NCBI GenBank assembly: GCA_900102235.1
Contig: FMVL01000006.1
Location: forward strand, 1-64,000
Reading direction: 5' to 3'
Length of the DNA: 64,000 nt
Origin: Lachnospiraceae bacterium XBB2008
GTDB taxonomy: Bacteria; Bacillota; Clostridia; Lachnospirales; Lachnospiraceae
Shown here: in pieces, positions 33,623-43,021 of the stretch
How positions within the stretch are numbered: the first letter of the stretch is position 1
Layout of the letters: each line of letters opens with the position of its first letter
The notes under the pieces: model-generated
The model's input: the letters and a program-made list of their open reading frames with translations, nothing else
Database searches by the model: none
Told to the model about the DNA's origin: nothing
Made by a program: the position numbers and the translations under genes

Positions 33623-35530
33623 ATGAAAAAGAAGATCGCCGTATGCGCGAACGGCTGGAGTTATGATCTGCTCCTGGACGCACTTGAAGGGATTAAAGAA
33701 TATGCAGCCAGAGAAGACTTCGACATCTTTGTATTCTTAAGTTTTGCTTCTTACAGTGAACACATAACCCTGATGCGCGGAGAACTGAATATCTACGAGT
33801 TGATGGACCCCGAAGATTATGACGGGATCATTGTGTTTTCTGCGGTCATTAATTCCGAGGGATTCGCCGAAAAACTGTGCAGAAGAGCAAAAGATGCCGG
33901 TGTTCCGGTAGTCAGCATTGGCGTGGAAATGGAGGGCATCAATTCCGTATGCGTGAGCAATGATGAGGGAATGCGTGAACTCGTGGATCACCTTATCGAA
34001 GTGCATGGCGTGAAGAAAGCCTTCTTTATCGGCGGGACAGCAGATCATGTCGACAGTATCGCGAGACTGCGTGTCACCCGTGAAGCATTTGAGGCGCACG
34101 GTCTTGAATTCACCGATGACGATTACGGATACGGCAAATGGTCCAACAGATATACAGCGGAACTGGTCGACAGGATCCTGGATTCCGGAAGAGGATTGCC
34201 CGATGCGATCATATGTGCCAATGACATCATGGCAATGGCAGCGTGTACGGAACTGGAAGCCAGAGGTGTTCTCGCACCTCAGGACATCATTGTTACCGGT
34301 TTTGACAACAGCCGTGAAGGCAAGAGTTTCTATCCCGCCCTTTCATCCGTTGACCAGAACTACAGGGAGATCGCAAGCAGAGCATGTGACGTGCTCTTAA
34401 GAGAGATCCGCGGTGAAAAGAAAGTCATAAGAGAAACCGTAAAATCCTCATTCTCATGTGGCGAAAGCTGCCGCTGCAAGGGAGATGAAGATTATGAGGC
34501 AGCGCGTATACTGTATTGCAGACATTCATTCATGCGTACCTCTGATGCGAGACTTCTCGAGCAGAATGAAAGGACCATGCGTCAGTGGCTGACTGACATG
34601 CCCAACTACAGTGCTTTGAAGGAGACTCTCTGCGAACACTACAGACAGAATCATCAGTTTGAGGGTGACGGCTTCTATATCTGCGTAAACGAGGAATACT
34701 TCGCCGATGTCATGATCAGCGAAGAAGATATGTGGAAAAAGGGAAAAGCGGCCGGAATAACCGAACTGGTATCCCTGAAAAACGGTGAGATCATGAGCGG
34801 ATATGAAGTCAATGCTCATAAGATCATCCCCGGATATACCAAAACAGACGGTGAACAGCATGTCTACTTCATCCTTCCGATGCATTATTTCGAACACAAC
34901 TACGGATATGTCGTATTCACGGATTATCCTTATCTGATAAACGAAAATACTCTCTATCCGTATATGGAGAAACTGCAGCAGTCCATCAGGCTCATGAGAA
35001 CAAATCTCAGACTCAAGGCTCTGTACGATCGTGATGCCATGACCGGGCTCTATAACCGTTTTGCATATGAAAACAAAGCGCTTCCTCTGTACGAGGAGAG
35101 CCTGGCCGAGAAGACACATGTAATGGTCATGTTCGTTGACATCAATTACATGAAACGCATCAATGACATGTACGGTCATCTTCACGGCGACAATGCTATC
35201 AGGAGTGTCGTGTCGGCGATAAATGCCAACATATCCGAGGAGGCGATAGCCGTCCGTTTCGGCGGCGATGAGTTCCTGATAATCGCACCCGGCTGTGATT
35301 CGGACAAGGCGGCCCGTACCAAGGAATCGATACTCGGATTTCTGCAGAAAGAGAATGAGGAGAACGGTCTGCCGTATGACATATCGGTAAGTATAGGATA
35401 TGTCGTGACCGAGCCCGCATCCCGTCCGGAAGCAACTCTTCAGGATTATATCAGGGAAGCAGACAACGAGATGTATGAGATCAAGAAAGAGATGCATATG
35501 AAGATGGACCGCAGAAAGAACAGAGACTGA
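33623..35530 (+). CDS. Sensor diguanylate cyclase with LacI-type ligand-binding domain
   Basis: The 635-residue product combines a periplasmic-binding-protein/LacI-like sensor (about 1-290; KIAVCANGWSYDLLLDALEGI, then VTGFDNSREG) without a DNA-binding head, a middle region (about 300-465), and a GGDEF domain (about 470-630) with DAMTGLYNR, DINYMKRINDMYGH and an intact FGGDEF. It has no signal peptide or transmembrane helix, so the sensor should bind a cytoplasmic small molecule, perhaps a sugar, and regulate c-di-GMP synthesis. No RxxD inhibition site precedes GGDEF. I start at 33623 because the -10 overlaps the ATG at 33614. Confidence 0.9.
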   Translation: MKKKIAVCANGWSYDLLLDALEGIKEYAAREDFDIFVFLSFASYSEHITLMRGELNIYELMDPEDYDGIIVFSAVINSEGFAEKLCRRAKDAGVPVVSIGVEMEGINSVCVSNDEGMRELVDHLIEVHGVKKAFFIGGTADHVDSIARLRVTREAFEAHGLEFTDDDYGYGKWSNRYTAELVDRILDSGRGLPDAIICANDIMAMAACTELEARGVLAPQDIIVTGFDNSREGKSFYPALSSVDQNYREIASRACDVLLREIRGEKKVIRETVKSSFSCGESCRCKGDEDYEAARILYCRHSFMRTSDARLLEQNERTMRQWLTDMPNYSALKETLCEHYRQNHQFEGDGFYICVNEEYFADVMISEEDMWKKGKAAGITELVSLKNGEIMSGYEVNAHKIIPGYTKTDGEQHVYFILPMHYFEHNYGYVVFTDYPYLINENTLYPYMEKLQQSIRLMRTNLRLKALYDRDAMTGLYNRFAYENKALPLYEESLAEKTHVMVMFVDINYMKRINDMYGHLHGDNAIRSVVSAINANISEEAIAVRFGGDEFLIIAPGCDSDKAARTKESILGFLQKENEENGLPYDISVSIGYVVTEPASRPEATLQDYIREADNEMYEIKKEMHMKMDRRKNRD

Positions 35531-35569
35531 TCACCGTTTCGCACATTAACATCCGCAGGACGAAAGTTT

Positions 35570-35609
35570 AACATCCGCAAGGCGAGAGCCGATGCGGGTG
35601 TTTTATTTT
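35570..35609 (+). terminator. Intrinsic terminator after the diguanylate cyclase gene
   Basis: AACATCCGCA and TGCGGGTGTT form a 10-bp stem (one G-U pair) around 13 bases, followed by TTATTTTG. The upstream arm is part of a short tandem duplication: AACATCCGCA also occurs at 35548. Confidence 0.7.
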
Positions 35610-35647
35610 GCAATAAGAAAGATTTATTGAAATACGATAAATTATTA

Positions 35648-35676
35648 TTGACATTTCGATAAACGGGTGATAGTGT
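35648..35676 (+). promoter_or_regulatory. Sigma-A promoter of the DUF2975 operon
   Basis: TTGACA (35648-35653), a 17-base spacer and TAGTGT (35671-35676). Two ACGATAAA/TCGATAAA words at 35634 and 35657 flank and overlap the -35 and could be sites for the XRE regulator encoded in the operon. Confidence 0.7.
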
Positions 35677-35701
35677 AAGTAGCGAAGAAAGGAGACGGAT
35701 A

Positions 35702-36181
35702 ATGAAACAGGATGCACTCGCAAGATGGCTGAAATTCATAATCATAGGAGTAGGGATCTGCGGTCTCATCACATACACCGTGATAATGCCGAGATTCGGA
35801 GCGTATCTGGTCAGGCATGACACAATGCTCGAAAGGAATGTCATGCCGTGGCTCATACTCATATGGATAAGCGCGATACCGTGCTATGTGGTCCTTTTCC
35901 TCGGATGGAAAGTGGCGGAAAACATAGGAGCGGACAGATCATTTTCATACGACAATGCGAAGTACCTTAAATGGACCTCATACCTGGCGATGGGAGATTC
36001 GATATTCTTATTTCTGGCAAATGTGATCTTCCTGCTCCTGGACATGTCGGCTGCGGCTGTCATGCTCGTGATCGGGATCATAGTCTTTATCGGGATAGCG
36101 ATATCGATATGCGCCGCCGCGCTGTCACATCTGGTGATCAAGGCTGCCGATATCCAGGAAGAGAACGAACTTACGGTATAG
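35702..36181 (+). CDS. DUF2975 family membrane protein
   Basis: The 159-residue protein has four predicted transmembrane helices (about 12-33, 50-70, 96-116, 122-145) and matches the DUF2975 pattern, including AENIGADRSFSYDNAKYLKW between helices 2 and 3. Its function is unknown. In Firmicutes the family is nearly always followed by a small XRE regulator of the YozG type, as it is here after 32 bases. AAAGGAG precedes the ATG. Confidence 0.88.
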   Translation: MKQDALARWLKFIIIGVGICGLITYTVIMPRFGAYLVRHDTMLERNVMPWLILIWISAIPCYVVLFLGWKVAENIGADRSFSYDNAKYLKWTSYLAMGDSIFLFLANVIFLLLDMSAAAVMLVIGIIVFIGIAISICAAALSHLVIKAADIQEENELTV

Positions 36182-36213
36182 GATCGGATCATAGATATAA
36201 ATGAGGGAAAACA

Positions 36214-36447
36214 ATGGGCCATTTGGTTTTTAACATAGATGTAATGCTCGCCAAGCGCAAGATGAGTGTGACCGAGCTTGCCAACCGCGTGGGGATCACA
36301 CTTGCCAACATGTCGATACTTAAGACCGGTAAGGCAAAAGCGATCAAGGTTTCGACGATCGAATCGTTATGCGATATCCTAAACTGCCAGCCCGGTGATC
36401 TTTTTGAATACGTGGAGGATGATGAAGATGGAAACGAAAACAGATAA
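36214..36447 (+). CDS. Small XRE/Cro-type regulator (YozG-like)
   Basis: The 77-residue protein is a single helix-turn-helix domain: VMLAKRKMSVTELANRVGITLANMSILKTGKAKAI, then STIESLCDILNCQPGDLFEYV, the classical Cro/YozG signature. It is the standard partner of DUF2975 proteins and probably represses the operon's own promoter. Its 3' end overlaps the start of the DUF4173 gene by 20 bases. Confidence 0.92.
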   Translation: MGHLVFNIDVMLAKRKMSVTELANRVGITLANMSILKTGKAKAIKVSTIESLCDILNCQPGDLFEYVEDDEDGNENR

Positions 36448-37933
36448 GTCCGGATACAGGCGTACCTGTATTCTGTGCGGCATATATGCCTTGTTCTACA
36501 CGTTCTGTCTATATAAGAATTACAGCGGGGTAACTTTCCCTTTTTTCGTCGCAGGGACCTTGTGCTTTTCTGTGTACTTTATGAAAAAACAAGGTCTCAC
36601 ATTGAAGAAGTTCTCATACTTTCTCATAAGCTGCAGCCTGCTTCTGGGAGTGAACATCGCGATGACTTCGAGCGTACCTCTTGCCATGTTTGACAGATGT
36701 TTCATATTCCTGCTCATCTTCATGCTGCTGCTTCATAATCTGTATGATGACAGGACATGGGATGTGACCAGATATACGGCTGCGGTCTCGGCAGTCGTGG
36801 CTACGGCAGTCGGATACGTTTTCAGACCTTTTACGGATCTTGCGGATCTGTATAAGAGCAAAAGACAGATCCCTCAGGAAGAATATGCGGTACCGCATAA
36901 GAAAGGAACACTTTTGTACGTACTTCTGGGACTCGCCATATCCGTGCCGATCCTTGCGATAGTGCTGCCTCTGCTCATCACTTCGGATGCCGTATTCTCG
37001 AGTGCGATGAAGCATGCGTTCACTTTTGAATGGAACGAGGATGTGATCGGCGTCATCATTATGATCGTGGTGATGTTCATGTGTGCCTACGCGGTATGGA
37101 AACGGCTTGAAGACCGTTTCGAAGCCCTGGACGTACCTGTTCCCGACAGGAGGATCCATAACCCCGTGGTAGCGATCACGGTGAGCTGCGTGATGATGTT
37201 CTTTTATCTGATATACTGTGCGATCCAGGTCGTGTATCTCTTCATGGGATATGGAACGCTGCCCGCCGGATATACATATGCGAAATATGCGCATGAGGGC
37301 TTTTACCAGTTGGTATTCATCTGCCTGATCAATATCGCGCTTGTTCTGATCTGCCGGAAGTTTTCACGGGATTCGGGAGCGCTTAAGATCGCACTTACGA
37401 TGATCTCCGGATGCACTTTCATCATGATCTTTTCGGCAGCATACAGGATGGTCCTCTATATCAGTGTATACAGGTTCACGTTCCTCAGACTGTATGTGCT
37501 GTGGGCACTTCTGGTCATCACGCTCATGATGATCGGTACCGTGATACATATCTTTTGTCCGGGGATGCCGTTCGTGAAATACGGTGTGACAGTGCTTATA
37601 TCCACATGGATCGTATTTTCATTCATGAATCCCGATTACAGGATAGCGCAGTACAATCTGACACATACGAACTGGGCAGCATATAAGTCCGACGCAGAGT
37701 CCGTCGACGATCTGCCTTCGGACAATGAATATGTCAGACTCGATCTTTCGGCGGATGCCGCATCGGCTGTGGTCAGGTATTCGCAATCGGATCTGTTTAC
37801 AAAAGAGTGCCTTACAGCCTACACATATGATTACAGGGAAGACCGTGATGACCGGACAGAAGCGGAGAGACAGTCGGTCAGACGCTTTAACTACTCGAAA
37901 TGGAATGTCCGCAGGCTGCTTGAGAGATACTGA
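36428..37933 (+). CDS. DUF4173-type polytopic membrane protein
   Basis: This protein of about 501 residues has 11-12 transmembrane helices and a C-terminal extracytoplasmic or cytoplasmic tail (about 405-501) with Tyr/Arg-rich ends. The pattern VPLLITSDAVFSSAMKHAF and the FRYMRLYVLW-like helices fit the DUF4173 family, which has no known function. GGAGG lies nine bases before the ATG at 36428; earlier in-frame ATGs at 36419 and 36422 are too close to that site. It is the third gene of the DUF2975-XRE operon, which ends in the terminator at 37997. Confidence 0.82.
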   Translation: METKTDKSGYRRTCILCGIYALFYTFCLYKNYSGVTFPFFVAGTLCFSVYFMKKQGLTLKKFSYFLISCSLLLGVNIAMTSSVPLAMFDRCFIFLLIFMLLLHNLYDDRTWDVTRYTAAVSAVVATAVGYVFRPFTDLADLYKSKRQIPQEEYAVPHKKGTLLYVLLGLAISVPILAIVLPLLITSDAVFSSAMKHAFTFEWNEDVIGVIIMIVVMFMCAYAVWKRLEDRFEALDVPVPDRRIHNPVVAITVSCVMMFFYLIYCAIQVVYLFMGYGTLPAGYTYAKYAHEGFYQLVFICLINIALVLICRKFSRDSGALKIALTMISGCTFIMIFSAAYRMVLYISVYRFTFLRLYVLWALLVITLMMIGTVIHIFCPGMPFVKYGVTVLISTWIVFSFMNPDYRIAQYNLTHTNWAAYKSDAESVDDLPSDNEYVRLDLSADAASAVVRYSQSDLFTKECLTAYTYDYREDRDDRTEAERQSVRRFNYSKWNVRRLLERY

Positions 37934-37996
37934 TCTTAAGGACATTTGTGCGTGACATAATTTAATATAAAAAATGTCAAATAATAAGGAGCGCAT

Positions 37997-38036
37997 AAAA
38001 CCTGCATGGTATATCATTTATCATGTAGGTTTTTTA
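37997..38036 (+). terminator. Intrinsic terminator of the DUF2975-XRE-DUF4173 operon
   Basis: AAACCTGCATG and CATGTAGGTTT pair over 11 bp (one G-U pair) around a 13-base loop and are followed by a T-run. It lies about 65 bases after the DUF4173 stop codon. Confidence 0.8.
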
Positions 38037-38071
38037 TTGGTATTACCGATCGTGAGGAGGTATTCGCCGGA

Positions 38072-38128
38072 ATGACGCTGGAAGATGCTGTAAGGAAAGC
38101 AGAAGCCGAATTCGACAGTCCTTATTGA
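38072..38128 (+). other. Very short open frame, possibly a gene-end remnant
   Basis: An 18-codon frame ([18 protein letters not shown]) with GAGGAGG upstream sits just before the GH2 gene. Its sequence resembles the last helix of family 1 solute-binding proteins (pattern G-x-T-x-E-x-A-x-x-x-A-E). It could be the tail of a deleted sugar-binding protein gene or a chance frame. Confidence 0.3.
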
Positions 38129-38141
38129 CCTGGGAGGGGAT

Positions 38142-39902
38142 ATGGCAAAAAAATACATGTCAGACATTCATCTTGAGGACTATGCGTCCGAGTATGAGGA
38201 AAAGAAAGCGACTGCACATGACGCGGTCTTTACGGGAGGGCGTCCTGTCCGGTCACTTAACGGCGGGTGGAACTATGCCGTTGATCAGTATGATACCTGC
38301 CTGAGACAGAAGTGGTTTAAGGAACGGTATGAGGACGGGAACGGATTCACGCTTCCCGTTGACTATTCTTTTGATGAATGGCCGCTCATGGAATTGCCTG
38401 AGTGCTGGAATACTTTTTCAAAAGAATACCTGCTGTATGAGGGACCGATGGTGTTCACGCGCAGGTTCTCTTATGATATGCCCGTGAGCGGAAGATGCAT
38501 CCTTCGGATAGGTGCCGCATCGATGCTTTGCAGGGTTTTCTTAAACGGAGAATATATCGGAATGCACAGGGGTGCGTCCACTCCGTTTTATTTTGATGTA
38601 ACGGATAAGCTTAAAGCAGACAACCGTATACTCATATGTGTCGACAGTACGAGACGCCCCGAACAGGTTCCGACCGAGAATACGGACTGGTTCAATTACG
38701 GAGGATTGTTCCGGGATATAGAACTCATAAACGTACCTGATATATATATCAAAACATTTCGTGTCGCTCTTGTGCCGGACGGAAGTTTCGACCGCATCTG
38801 TGTCCGCATCGGCTTATCGGAGCCGGTTGACGGCACGGCAAGGTTCAGGATAGAAGAACTCGGAACGGATGAAGAGATAGAGATCCTGGACGGGAAGGGC
38901 GAAGTCGTTACAGAAGCCCATCCCAGACTCTGGAGTCCCGATGATCCTTATCTGTACGATGTGAGTGCAAAGTTCGGAGAAGATACCGTGAGCGACCGTG
39001 TCGGATTCAGGGAGATATGGGTGCGCGGAAGGGATATAGTCCTTAACGGTAAGAGCATCTATCTCAAGGGAATAAGCGCGCATGAAGACAGCGTGGAGCA
39101 CGGACGGGCACTGACCGATGAGGAGCGCATCGAGAACATCCGCCTGGCGAAGGAACTCGGGTGCAATTTCATGCGTGCGGCGCATTATCCTCATCATGAG
39201 AGAATGTCATATCTTGCCGATGAGCTGGGCATAATGCTATGGGAGGAGATCCCCGTATACTGGGCGATCCGTTTTGACCGTGAAGAGACATATGAGGACG
39301 CTCTCAATCAGTTTTCCGAACTGATCGAGAGAGATCATAACCGTGCCTCGGTGATCATCTGGTCCGTCGGAAACGAGAATGCCGATACGGACAGCAGATT
39401 GTCTTTCATGAAGAGGCTTGCCGACTATGCGCATGATACGGATGAGACGAGGCTCGTATCCGCGGCATGTCTGGTGGATGAAGCGGAAAACCGGATTGCC
39501 GACAGACTTGCCGACTCTCTGGACATAATAGGGATCAATGAATACTGCGGATGGTATACGCCTGATTTTGAGCGCCTGCCGGCACTCATGAAAAACTCAG
39601 ATCCGGACAAGCCCGTCATCATCACGGAGTTCGGCGCGGATGCCATGCGCGGCAATACCGGAGATCCCGAAAAGAAGGGGACGGAAGAATACCAGGCCGC
39701 GCTGTACGAGCGCCAGCTTGAGATCCTGACCGGGATCGATTATATCAGGGGCATATCTCCTTGGATACTGTATGATTTCCGCTGCCCGAGACGCACGAGT
39801 TCCATTCAGAAGTATTACAATCGAAAAGGACTACTGGATGAGACGAAGACCTATCGTAAACCGGCCTTTTTCGTACTGCAGAAATACTACCGCAACATAT
39901 AA
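38142..39902 (+). CDS. Glycoside hydrolase family 2 (beta-glucuronidase/beta-galactosidase type)
   Basis: The 586-residue enzyme has the GH2 layout: jelly-roll sugar-binding domain (about 30-195), immunoglobulin-like domain (about 200-295) and TIM barrel (about 296-586). The acid/base is Glu412 in WSVGNEN, and the nucleophile is Glu496 in IITEFGAD. Length and the short C terminus are like bacterial beta-glucuronidases rather than LacZ. There is no signal peptide, so it acts inside the cell. It is the first gene of a four-gene operon with GH3, an isomerase-like protein and an FMN dehydrogenase. Confidence 0.92.
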   Translation: MAKKYMSDIHLEDYASEYEEKKATAHDAVFTGGRPVRSLNGGWNYAVDQYDTCLRQKWFKERYEDGNGFTLPVDYSFDEWPLMELPECWNTFSKEYLLYEGPMVFTRRFSYDMPVSGRCILRIGAASMLCRVFLNGEYIGMHRGASTPFYFDVTDKLKADNRILICVDSTRRPEQVPTENTDWFNYGGLFRDIELINVPDIYIKTFRVALVPDGSFDRICVRIGLSEPVDGTARFRIEELGTDEEIEILDGKGEVVTEAHPRLWSPDDPYLYDVSAKFGEDTVSDRVGFREIWVRGRDIVLNGKSIYLKGISAHEDSVEHGRALTDEERIENIRLAKELGCNFMRAAHYPHHERMSYLADELGIMLWEEIPVYWAIRFDREETYEDALNQFSELIERDHNRASVIIWSVGNENADTDSRLSFMKRLADYAHDTDETRLVSAACLVDEAENRIADRLADSLDIIGINEYCGWYTPDFERLPALMKNSDPDKPVIITEFGADAMRGNTGDPEKKGTEEYQAALYERQLEILTGIDYIRGISPWILYDFRCPRRTSSIQKYYNRKGLLDETKTYRKPAFFVLQKYYRNI

Positions 39903-39928
39903 GAGAACACGGATAAAAGGAGGATGAG

Positions 39929-42900
39929 ATGAAAGATAAAGATAAGTCCCTGTGGGATGAGAGCCTTGATATCGAACAGAAACTCGATCTGCTGATAAGC
40001 AGTCTGACTCTTGATGAAAAAATGCACATGATCTCATCCGGATCCGAAGGTGTGGAGCGTCTTGGCATTCCGGACATGAAACTGGGCGGGGAAGCGGCGC
40101 ACGGAGTAGAGGCCAGAAACGATCAGAACGGTGTTAATGAACCCGATATCACAACTTCGTTTCCGCAGCCGATCGGAATGAGCTCATCCTGGGATAAGGA
40201 TGCGATCAGACAGGCCGGCCGCATCGTGGGAAAAGAAGCGAGGATCGATTACAACAAATGTAAATGGGGCGGCGTATCCAGATGGGCTCCAACGGTGGAT
40301 CTGCTCAGGGATCCCAGATGGGGAAGGAATGAAGAGGCATACGGCGAGGACCCCGTTCAGACCGGTGCCATGGCAGCTGCCTATATAAATGGTATTCAGG
40401 GTGACGATCCCGATCATCTGACGGCGGCAGCCACATTGAAGCATTTTTACGCAAACAATACCGAGATAGGCCGTGGATGGAAGAACTCATCTATAAGTCC
40501 ACGCAATAAGTACGAACTTTATATCGAGCCTTTCAGGAGGTGCATAGAAGACGGCGGCGCCGAAGGCATAATGACCGCATATAACCGGATAAACGGTGTG
40601 CAGGGATTGTTTAACAGAGAAGTAAACGATCTGCTCAAATCCGAATTCGGACTCACGCATGCCGTATCCGACGGCGGCGCCATGGAACTGACGGCTGCGT
40701 ACAGTCATGCGAAAGCCATGGATGCGGAAACCGCAGCAGAGTCCCTGAAGGCAGGAGTCGATGCACTCAGCGGAAGACCGGATGCCGTCTATGCTGCGGT
40801 ATCGGAAGCATATGATCTGGGACTTCTGACGGAGGAAGACCTCGACCGCGCCATCAGGAACGTATACAGGACCAAGATCAGACTCGGATTGTTCTCCGAA
40901 GCAGAAGCAGACGGATCTTTGGGATCACTGTGCAGTGATGAAGCCCATGCGGCATGCAAGGCACTTACGGACGCATCGATAGTCTTGCTTAAGAACGATG
41001 GTATACTCCCCCTGGATGATGACGCCCTGAAAGACGCGGTACTGATAGGCCCTGTCGGAGACAAATGGTATCAGGACTGGTACGGCGGAGAAGCACCGGA
41101 GCACATCTCACTTTTTGACGGATTAAAGACGGTTTTTAAAGAACACGGGTTAGATGATGATATACGCTATGTCGACGGATGCGATGCGATAAGGATAAAG
41201 GCGAAAGACGGATATTTTTCCGCGGATGGCGAAGGGAAGATAAGACTGTCCGATAAAGGGGATGTATATGTTCTTGAAGACTGGGGTGAGGATTCGTATA
41301 CGTTAAGATGCGAATCCACCGGAAAATACATGATCTCGAGTTTTCCGGGCGGATCGGTGTCAGCTGACGCCGACAGGATATTCAGCTGGTTTGATCTGGA
41401 AGTGTTCAGGATCGAAAAGGTTCGTGGCGCTGATGATGAAGTCATATTGAGGGATCGGTTCGGAAACAGGCTGTACGCTGATAAGGACGGGTATATCGTA
41501 ACCTCCCCGGAAGGCGGCGAAGGGCTTGATGCGGTCACGTTTGAGATAGAAACGGTAAGAAACGGGATCGATGAAGCCGTTGCTTGTGCTGCATCGGCGA
41601 AAACGGTGATACTTGCGCTCGGACATAATCCCATGGTCAATGCCAAGGAACAGATAGACAGATCGACCATAGAGTTTATCCCTTATCAGCAAAAGCTTTT
41701 TGATGAGATCTATAAGGTCAACCGAAACATCGCTGTTGTTCTGTTGAGTGATTATCCTTTTGCCGTAAATGAACTGAATGAAAAAGCAGGCGCCATCATC
41801 TGGTCGGCTACCGGATCCCAGTGCATGGGCAGGTCTGTCGCGGATGCACTCGCCGGAGACGTTCACCCCGCAGGAAGGCTTACACAGACATGGTTCGCAT
41901 CCGATTCCGATCTTCCGGATATCGATGATTATGACATCATAGGAAAGGGGCGGACCTATCGGTATTTCGAAGGAGATGTGCTTTATCCTTTCGGATACGG
42001 ACTTACCCTCACGACATTTGAGTTGAGCGGTCTTAAGATCGAAACCCTGCACGGCCTGTCCGGAGCAGCCTCTAACAAAAAGCGTGAAGCCAACCCGGGT
42101 GCATGTACTCACAATCCCGGGCAGCCTTCGGGAGTATATGATGCGGTAAGAAAAGATGACCGAATCCTGAACATCGAAGTGACCGTTACCAATACCGGAA
42201 ATACGGTCTCCGATGAGGTTGTTCAGATCTATGCAAAAGCGAAGATGAGCCGGGTAAAAAGACCCGTAAAGCAGCTTATCGGATTCGAGAGGGTTAAGGA
42301 TATCGCTCCGCAGGAAGCGCGTACTGTCACACTTAACATCCCTGTCAGAGAGCTGGCGTATTACGACGTGATCAGCGAGTCGCTCATCATAGAGGATGGG
42401 CTGTATGAGATATGTGCCGGCGCATCGAGCTCAGACCCCGGTGTATCGCAGATCATCAGGGTAGACGGAGTGAAAGCCGGACTGCGCGATATGTCGCGCA
42501 GGATCAAGGCCGACCACTATGATGAGGAGGAAGGAACTCAGATCGTGGAAGGGCTCTATGGTTTCAGTGCCCTTATGGCAAAAGCGCCCGGTGTATATGA
42601 GCCTCCCAAGGACGGACATATCAGTGTCACCTATGCCGGCTGCCTAGTAAACGAGGATGCGAAGATCCTTAAGATACACGGCATGGCACCTTCCGATGCG
42701 ACAGTCAGCGTATATATGGACGATATCCCGGTGGGCAGCCTTACATTAAATACCCGGGATTATGAAAGAAAACTTTTCGAGGACATGAACCGCATGCCCC
42801 GGGCCGTGGCTGATGATAAACTGCGTAAAGAGTCATGGCCGCTGTTGTGGGCTGATATCCATATCCCGCTTGATATGGATAAGGTGTCAGGCATATCTCC

Positions 42901-42994
42901 GGATACCGGTCATGTCATACGCATAGAAGCTGACGGACCGTTTAAATATGACTGGTTCATGCTGACAAAGGCCGACCCTGTAAGAGGCAGATAA
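39929..42994 (+). CDS. Glycoside hydrolase family 3 with an inserted beta-rich domain
   Basis: The 1021-residue enzyme has a GH3 TIM barrel (about 15-330) with nucleophile Asp248 in AVSDGGA, an alpha/beta sandwich domain split around an extra segment (about 421-545), a fibronectin-III domain (about 730-830) and a C-terminal beta-rich region (about 890-1015). The insert (GYFSADGEGKIRLSDKG and similar repeats) looks like a fascin/ricin-type beta-trefoil, which could bind sugar. No signal peptide is present. Beta-glucosidase and beta-xylosidase are both possible. AGGAGG precedes the ATG, 26 bases after the GH2 gene. Confidence 0.9.
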   Translation: MKDKDKSLWDESLDIEQKLDLLISSLTLDEKMHMISSGSEGVERLGIPDMKLGGEAAHGVEARNDQNGVNEPDITTSFPQPIGMSSSWDKDAIRQAGRIVGKEARIDYNKCKWGGVSRWAPTVDLLRDPRWGRNEEAYGEDPVQTGAMAAAYINGIQGDDPDHLTAAATLKHFYANNTEIGRGWKNSSISPRNKYELYIEPFRRCIEDGGAEGIMTAYNRINGVQGLFNREVNDLLKSEFGLTHAVSDGGAMELTAAYSHAKAMDAETAAESLKAGVDALSGRPDAVYAAVSEAYDLGLLTEEDLDRAIRNVYRTKIRLGLFSEAEADGSLGSLCSDEAHAACKALTDASIVLLKNDGILPLDDDALKDAVLIGPVGDKWYQDWYGGEAPEHISLFDGLKTVFKEHGLDDDIRYVDGCDAIRIKAKDGYFSADGEGKIRLSDKGDVYVLEDWGEDSYTLRCESTGKYMISSFPGGSVSADADRIFSWFDLEVFRIEKVRGADDEVILRDRFGNRLYADKDGYIVTSPEGGEGLDAVTFEIETVRNGIDEAVACAASAKTVILALGHNPMVNAKEQIDRSTIEFIPYQQKLFDEIYKVNRNIAVVLLSDYPFAVNELNEKAGAIIWSATGSQCMGRSVADALAGDVHPAGRLTQTWFASDSDLPDIDDYDIIGKGRTYRYFEGDVLYPFGYGLTLTTFELSGLKIETLHGLSGAASNKKREANPGACTHNPGQPSGVYDAVRKDDRILNIEVTVTNTGNTVSDEVVQIYAKAKMSRVKRPVKQLIGFERVKDIAPQEARTVTLNIPVRELAYYDVISESLIIEDGLYEICAGASSSDPGVSQIIRVDGVKAGLRDMSRRIKADHYDEEEGTQIVEGLYGFSALMAKAPGVYEPPKDGHISVTYAGCLVNEDAKILKIHGMAPSDATVSVYMDDIPVGSLTLNTRDYERKLFEDMNRMPRAVADDKLRKESWPLLWADIHIPLDMDKVSGISPDTGHVIRIEADGPFKYDWFMLTKADPVRGR

Positions 42995-43021
42995 GGGTAT
43001 TTCGATGAGAGGAGAAAATGA

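Noticed and set aside
34526-35497. 323-codon open frame on the minus strand opposite the GGDEF protein gene
   Set aside because: The plus strand encodes a clear sensor/GGDEF protein through the whole interval; the antisense frame lacks a start context and domain similarity.
36614-37294. 226-codon minus-strand frame within the DUF4173 gene
   Set aside because: It translates into a His/Arg-rich low-complexity sequence, typical of antisense to membrane protein codons.
41360-42112. 250-codon minus-strand frame within the GH3 gene
   Set aside because: The plus strand shows continuous GH3 homology; the frame is a shadow.
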